From Hyphomicrobiales bacterium (lineage in GTDB: Bacteria; Pseudomonadota; Alphaproteobacteria; Rickettsiales; JACKKO01), in the NCBI GenBank assembly GCA_024236395.1, contig JACKKO010000001.1, forward strand, positions 496,001 through 560,000: 64,000 nt of DNA. The letters run 5' to 3'. Position 1 is the first letter of the stretch. The number at the start of each line of letters is the position of its first letter. Shown piece by piece: positions 59,875 to 64,000 of the stretch. The position numbers were made by a program, and so were the translations under genes. A model generated the notes under the pieces. The model did not search any database and was not told the origin of the DNA. It saw only the letters and a list, made by a program, of their open reading frames with translations.

Positions 59875-61019
59875 GTACTACTACTGCTATCAAAGAAAAA
59901 ACCATCCTGCAGGATGCTCATGCTGGTGTGCATTACGAACGCGCCTCAGCGGCGGAAATTGTTGCATTTCTTAGCGTAGTGCTAGCCCTGCTCTGTATTG
60001 AGGCAGTGGGTGTGTATATGTACTTCTTTCGTCACACATCGCTTTCGGTCATTGTGATTCTGCATGTGATTGCTTCACTGATCGCTATTGGTTGTTCCGT
60101 ATTAGCATTAACTGAACGTAGTGATCTTAAGCTTTGGATATTCCTGGGTATGATGATAACGGTAGCAGGCCCGCTGGGTGCGGTAACATGCGGTATTGCC
60201 GGGGTGCTTTATGGGTATCACATGCGTTCTTCGGTGGCGTTTGAGGAGTGGTTTGCCAGTATGTTTCCACAGGAACAAACACGTGAAAGTGGGCACCTGT
60301 ATGAGCGGATTATCTTCGGGTTAGACGATATTATTGATACCGGTAATGTAGAGCCATTCCGGGATATCATGACGTATGGTGCATTTCAGCAGAAGCAGGA
60401 TGTGTTGATTAAAATTACCCGCTATTTCCGTCCGGAATTTGCACCAGTGCTACTGCAAGCACTGGAGGATCGTGATAATGCCATCCGGGTGCAGGCGGCA
60501 GGGGCGATTGCAGATATTGAGCGTGAGTATCTGGAACGTTACATTGCTATGGAACGGCTTATCAGCAAAGATGCGAGTGATGTAACGCGGTTGCAAAAAT
60601 TTGCCGCGCTTTGCGATGAATATGCGCATTGCGGGATTCTGGACAAAGAGCGTGAGCAGCAGAGCCGTAACCGTGCTATTGAACTCTATGAAACCTGCCA
60701 TGAAGCGCGTAAGGATGATATGGCTATTGTACTGCCACTGGGTCGGTTATACCTGCTGAACCACGAGCCTGCTAAAGCGGTGAATGTTCTAAAACCACAT
60801 GTAGAACGCGATATTCCGGAGCAGGAGCGCGTGCGTATCTGTTATATGGAAGCGTTGTTTGAAAATGGTGATTTGCAGTCTCTGCGTACATTGGCAAAAC
60901 GCTATAGCATTGAAGCAAAAGAAGACCAGACAATGCTTCAGGAACATATCCTGACACTTAACCGGTTCTGGCAGAACCGTACGGATCATGCATTATTCCA
61001 GGCAGGAGCAGTAGCGTAA
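59871..61019 (+). CDS. pelE: PelE-like inner-membrane protein
   Basis: 382 residues. Three hydrophobic segments near the N-terminus (about 31-50, 57-80 and 88-115; VAFLSVVLALLCIEAVGVYMY, VIVILHVIASLIAIGCSVLAL, LWIFLGMMITVAGPLGAVTCG), then a cytosolic helical-repeat part with a HEAT-like stretch (PVLLQALEDRDNAIRVQAAGAIADIE) and TPR-like units (LPLGRLYLLNHEPAKAVNVL). PelE forms an inner-membrane complex with PelD and PelG in Pseudomonas. Placement between pelD and pelF and architecture support the call; sequence similarity I can judge is moderate. Ends in an overlap with pelF (TAATG). Confidence 0.8.
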   Translation: MSTTTAIKEKTILQDAHAGVHYERASAAEIVAFLSVVLALLCIEAVGVYMYFFRHTSLSVIVILHVIASLIAIGCSVLALTERSDLKLWIFLGMMITVAGPLGAVTCGIAGVLYGYHMRSSVAFEEWFASMFPQEQTRESGHLYERIIFGLDDIIDTGNVEPFRDIMTYGAFQQKQDVLIKITRYFRPEFAPVLLQALEDRDNAIRVQAAGAIADIEREYLERYIAMERLISKDASDVTRLQKFAALCDEYAHCGILDKEREQQSRNRAIELYETCHEARKDDMAIVLPLGRLYLLNHEPAKAVNVLKPHVERDIPEQERVRICYMEALFENGDLQSLRTLAKRYSIEAKEDQTMLQEHILTLNRFWQNRTDHALFQAGAVA

Positions 61020-62560
61020 TGGAATTCGGGAATCCCAATGAAAGAGCCGATGTTTGCCTGTTTCTGGAGGGAACCTACCCCTATGTGCCGGGGGGTGTTT
61101 CCGGATGGACGCATGATCTGATTCGTGAGCAAAGCCACTTGAAATTCCATATCGTGGCTTTGCTGCCGCCGGATGCAAAGCTTAAGCTGCGGTATGATCT
61201 GCCGCCTAATGTTATCAGTATGACCAATGTATTCCTGCAACGTTTGCCCAAAGGGCGGCATGCACTGCCAACACAGCGCGATGCAAGTGTGTTATTCTCT
61301 GTGGTGGAACAGGCGCTACATGAGCTACATACCAACCCGCATATCAGTGCATTGAAGCATCTGCTGGATGCGTTTGGTGCCCATAAGAACTTGGGTAGCC
61401 GGGTGCTGCTGGATTCCGTGGATGCCTGGAATATGCTACTTTCTATCTATAACAGAACCATGGAAGATTGTGCCTTTCTGGATTTCTTCTGGTCTTGGCG
61501 GGCGCTACTGGGAGGGATGTATTCGGTGTTGCTTTCTCCCTTGCCGAAAGCGGATGTGTACCATGCGCTGTGTACCGGGTATGCTGGGCTGGCAACGGTA
61601 CGGGCCTCACTTGAAACCGGGCGGCCATGCCTGATTACCGAACACGGGATTTACACCAATGAACGCCGGATTGAGATTGCTTCGGCAGATTGGCTGGTGG
61701 ATCAGAAAGCATTCAGTCTAGCAATGAAACATAGCCTGGAAGACCGTAACCTGCGGGATTTCTGGGTAGATATGTTCTCGGCCTATTCCCGTATGACCTA
61801 TGAGGTTTGTACACATATTATTACACTTTATGAAGGAAATCAGGACTTCCAGCGCATGGATGGGGCCGATGAGCGTAAGATGATGATTATTCCTAACCAT
61901 ATTGACTGTGAAAAATTTTCACCTATTACCCGAGTTGAGGATGATATCCCCACAGTGGCACTCATTGGGCGGGTAGTGCCGATTAAAGACATTAAAACCT
62001 TCATCCGTTCTATGGCACTGCTGCGTGATGAATTACCGGCGCTGCGCGTTTATATCATGGGACCGGCGGATGAGGACCCGCTTTATTATGAGGAATGCCA
62101 GAAACTGGTGGAACGGGAGGATCTTGGCCCTGTATTGACATTTACTGGCCGGGTAAATCTGATGGAATATCTGGGACGGGTGGATGTGGTCGTGTTAACC
62201 AGCATCAGTGAAGCCCAACCATTGGTGATTCTGGAAGTAGGAGCGGCGGGTATCCCATGCGTGGCAACCGATGTGGGGGCTTGTCGGGAAATGATTCTTG
62301 GTCGTTCTGACGAGAAACCGGAACTGGGGCCGGGTGGGGCCATTACACCGCTTTCCAATGCCCGGGCTGTGGCTTCGGAAACATTACGCTTGCTGGCAGA
62401 TGCATCCCATTATCAACGTTGCAGTAAAGCGATTAAGGAGCGGGTGCATACCTATTACAATCGGGAACGTCAGAAGAAAACTTATAATGAAATCTATCAC
62501 GAGCTGATTAGCACAGCCAAGATGGAAGCGGATGCAGAAAAGGTAAGGGAGGCCTCCTGA
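61019..62560 (+). CDS. pelF: PelF, GT4 glycosyltransferase of Pel synthesis
   Basis: Cytosolic polymerase that builds Pel from nucleotide sugars, UDP-GalNAc/GlcNAc in Pseudomonas. 513 residues; the N-terminal ADVCLFLEGTYPYVPGGVSGW (residues 9-29) and LITEHGIYTNERRIEI near 202 are hallmarks of PelF. The GT-B C-terminal domain has VALIGRVVPIKDIKTFIRSMALL near 315 and the EX7E-type SEAQPLVILEVGAAGIPCVATDVGACREMI near 397. Overlaps pelE and pelG by one base each. Confidence 0.96.
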   Translation: MEFGNPNERADVCLFLEGTYPYVPGGVSGWTHDLIREQSHLKFHIVALLPPDAKLKLRYDLPPNVISMTNVFLQRLPKGRHALPTQRDASVLFSVVEQALHELHTNPHISALKHLLDAFGAHKNLGSRVLLDSVDAWNMLLSIYNRTMEDCAFLDFFWSWRALLGGMYSVLLSPLPKADVYHALCTGYAGLATVRASLETGRPCLITEHGIYTNERRIEIASADWLVDQKAFSLAMKHSLEDRNLRDFWVDMFSAYSRMTYEVCTHIITLYEGNQDFQRMDGADERKMMIIPNHIDCEKFSPITRVEDDIPTVALIGRVVPIKDIKTFIRSMALLRDELPALRVYIMGPADEDPLYYEECQKLVEREDLGPVLTFTGRVNLMEYLGRVDVVVLTSISEAQPLVILEVGAAGIPCVATDVGACREMILGRSDEKPELGPGGAITPLSNARAVASETLRLLADASHYQRCSKAIKERVHTYYNRERQKKTYNEIYHELISTAKMEADAEKVREAS

Positions 62561-63939
62561 TGGCTGGGATCGGATTTGTATTACGACGTCTGGCCAAGCA
62601 GGATAACCTGACCGGGCTTGCGCAGGCCTACACGCACTCTGCACTGGCAGCCACGGGGCCGTGGCTGTTTACGGTGATTGCGCTCGGGGTGATTAGTGCC
62701 ATTTCTGGCCGGACACTGGATTTGGATTCCGTACTGAATTTCCGTGGAATCATTATTTATAACTTTTGCTTTTCATTGGTACTGACATCGCCGGTTTTCA
62801 TGGTGGCGACGCGTTATCTTGCGGATAGTATTTATGCAAAGGATGTATCGGATGCGCCGGGGTTGCTCATCGGTTCCCTGCTGATCTGTTATGCGTTTGG
62901 TTTTCCCCTGGCAATTTGGTTTTATGGCTTTCATCTGGATTTGCCCGCTGAAACAATGTTTCTGGCGATTCTCAATTTCTCGCTGGTATGTGCGGTTTGG
63001 CTGGTTAGTATTTTCCTTACGGCGCTAAAGGACTACATGTCGATTACCAATGCGTTTGGGATCGGAATGTTGCTGGCGTTTATCCTCTCGGCCATTTTTG
63101 CCAGGCCTTATGGGGATACCGGGATGCTGGCCGGGTTTACAATGGGGATTGTGTATATTCTGGGTGGTCTGGTTGCGCGGATTTTTGTGGAATATCCTTA
63201 TGCCTTTAAGAAACCCTTCAATATCCTGCCGTATTTCTACCGCTACTGGCAGGTGGCACTGGGTGGCCTGTTTTATAATATGGCAGTCTGGGTAGATAAA
63301 TGGGTCATGTGGTTCTCGCCGCAATCAGAGACGCTTTCTAACGGCCTTGTCATGTACCCAAATTATGATAGTGCTATGTTTCTTGCATATCTAACGATTG
63401 TGCCCTCAATGGCGATCTTTATTTTCAGTATTGAAACCACATTTTTTGAGGAATATCTGAAGTTTTACCGTGATATTCAGAATAAGGCCACGTATAAAAA
63501 AATCGAACGCAATCATCAAGGGATGGTAGCGGTTATTTTCGGGAGTGCCCGGAACTTCATTGTGCTGCAGGGAAGCGTGTGCTTGCTGGCGATTTTTATG
63601 GCACCACAGATTTTTGATCTACTCAGGATTAACTATCTGCAGCTGGGTATTTTCCGCTATGGTGTATTGGGTGCCTTATTCCATGTGTTAAGTATGTTCC
63701 TGCTTATCCTCCTCTCGTATTTTGATAACCGGCGTGATACGTTATTGATTCAATTTATGTTCTTTGCCATGAACGGCATCTTTACCTATGCCAGTATGCA
63801 GTTTGGTTTTGAGTATTATGGTTATGGGTACTTCCTTTCCTCGGCGCTAACCTTTGTTATTTCCGGGGTTGTGATTGCCCGTTATGTAATGCGCCTCCCT
63901 TACCATACGTTTATTACAACCAATAGTTCACTGCGTTAA
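62560..63939 (+). CDS. pelG: PelG, inner-membrane polysaccharide transporter
   Basis: 459-residue membrane protein with about 12 hydrophobic segments, MOP flippase-like, thought to carry Pel across the inner membrane. N-terminus MAGIGFVLRRLAKQDNLTGLAQAYTHSALAATGPWLFTV is the PelG signature. It is the last recognised gene of the operon and of the window. A palindrome lies 29 bases after the stop. Confidence 0.95.
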   Translation: MAGIGFVLRRLAKQDNLTGLAQAYTHSALAATGPWLFTVIALGVISAISGRTLDLDSVLNFRGIIIYNFCFSLVLTSPVFMVATRYLADSIYAKDVSDAPGLLIGSLLICYAFGFPLAIWFYGFHLDLPAETMFLAILNFSLVCAVWLVSIFLTALKDYMSITNAFGIGMLLAFILSAIFARPYGDTGMLAGFTMGIVYILGGLVARIFVEYPYAFKKPFNILPYFYRYWQVALGGLFYNMAVWVDKWVMWFSPQSETLSNGLVMYPNYDSAMFLAYLTIVPSMAIFIFSIETTFFEEYLKFYRDIQNKATYKKIERNHQGMVAVIFGSARNFIVLQGSVCLLAIFMAPQIFDLLRINYLQLGIFRYGVLGALFHVLSMFLLILLSYFDNRRDTLLIQFMFFAMNGIFTYASMQFGFEYYGYGYFLSSALTFVISGVVIARYVMRLPYHTFITTNSSLR

Positions 63940-63967
63940 CGTACTAATTATTAAGAAAAACCAGATA

Positions 63968-63986
63968 AGTTAACTAATGGTTAACT
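63968..63986. repeat. Inverted repeat after pelG
   Basis: AGTTAAC at 63968-63974 and GTTAACT at 63980-63986 are perfect inverted copies around TAATG. It is AT-rich with no T-run, so a protein-binding site for a gene beyond the window edge is more likely than a terminator; a further GTTAAC overlaps the pelG stop. Confidence 0.35.
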
Positions 63987-64000
63987 GACTGCGTGGGCGT

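Noticed and set aside
1..64000. tRNA genes, CRISPR arrays, insertion sequences or phage remnants
   Set aside because: The gaps between genes are short and none showed a cloverleaf-like sequence, regular repeats, transposase genes or terminal repeats.

Overview
The window reads as a stretch of chromosome from a Gram-negative bacterium, most likely an alphaproteobacterium of moderate GC content. The evidence is gene order: glyA-nrdR-ribD, dnaB-alr...radA-cvpA-purF-SDR, and ntrY-ntrX-trkA are all arrangements typical of that class, and NtrX lacks the GAFTGA loop as alphaproteobacterial NtrX proteins commonly do. Several small, AT-richer genes without recognisable families suggest a poorly sampled lineage; I cannot name a genus. 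No rRNA, tRNA, insertion sequence, prophage or CRISPR array was seen. Coding density is high and no gene-free stretch exceeds 300 bases; the longest (about 1604-1783, 44625-44800, 50124-50275, 36580-36720, 39547-39685) hold only leader or promoter-like sequence.

Layout. 1-5.4 kb: end of recG, an orphan protein, glyA, nrdR, ribD, and a convergent yggT-yggU pair. 5.5-9 kb: a QueD-like protein with a broken zinc site, pdxH, a small zinc-ribbon membrane protein, uvrB. 9-11.8 kb: an accessory island with a methyltransferase fused to a TerB-like tail and two orphan proteins on the opposite strand. 11.8-15.4 kb (minus): thiS-thiG followed by a GT39-type membrane glycosyltransferase and a PAP2 phosphatase. 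15.4-18.3 kb: aroQ, a glycerophosphodiesterase, a coiled-coil orphan, and a pteridine-reductase/FolB pair. 18.3-28.9 kb: dnaB, alr, mlaE, mlaF, an orphan, an AftB/ZomB-like membrane glycosyltransferase, radA, cvpA, purF, an SDR. 28.9-36.6 kb (minus): ntrY, ntrX, trkA, a HAD phosphatase and an AsmA-like protein. 36.7-44.6 kb: lepA, a beta-strand-rich orphan, a TrmB-like regulator with its own palindrome, then pheT, pheS, rplT and rpmI. 44.8-50.1 kb: cyaY, rimO, a DUF2339 membrane protein and exonuclease III.

50.3-63.9 kb is the most interesting part: a tightly packed nine-gene Pel exopolysaccharide operon of unusual form. It starts with a PelX-like sugar epimerase. PelA keeps its deacetylase but has lost the glycoside hydrolase domain. 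PelB is split into an inner-membrane TPR scaffold and a separate signal-peptide-bearing TPR/beta-barrel protein. No PelC lipoprotein is present. PelD is followed by a stand-alone copy of its own degenerate GGDEF domain that still carries an RxxD cyclic-di-GMP site, then come PelE, PelF and PelG. Stop/start overlaps between many of these genes imply translational coupling. The inferred pathway: the epimerase supplies a GalNAc-type precursor, PelF polymerises it under c-di-GMP control by PelD (and perhaps the extra receptor) in a PelD-E-G inner-membrane complex, PelA deacetylates the polymer in the periplasm, and the split PelB exports it.
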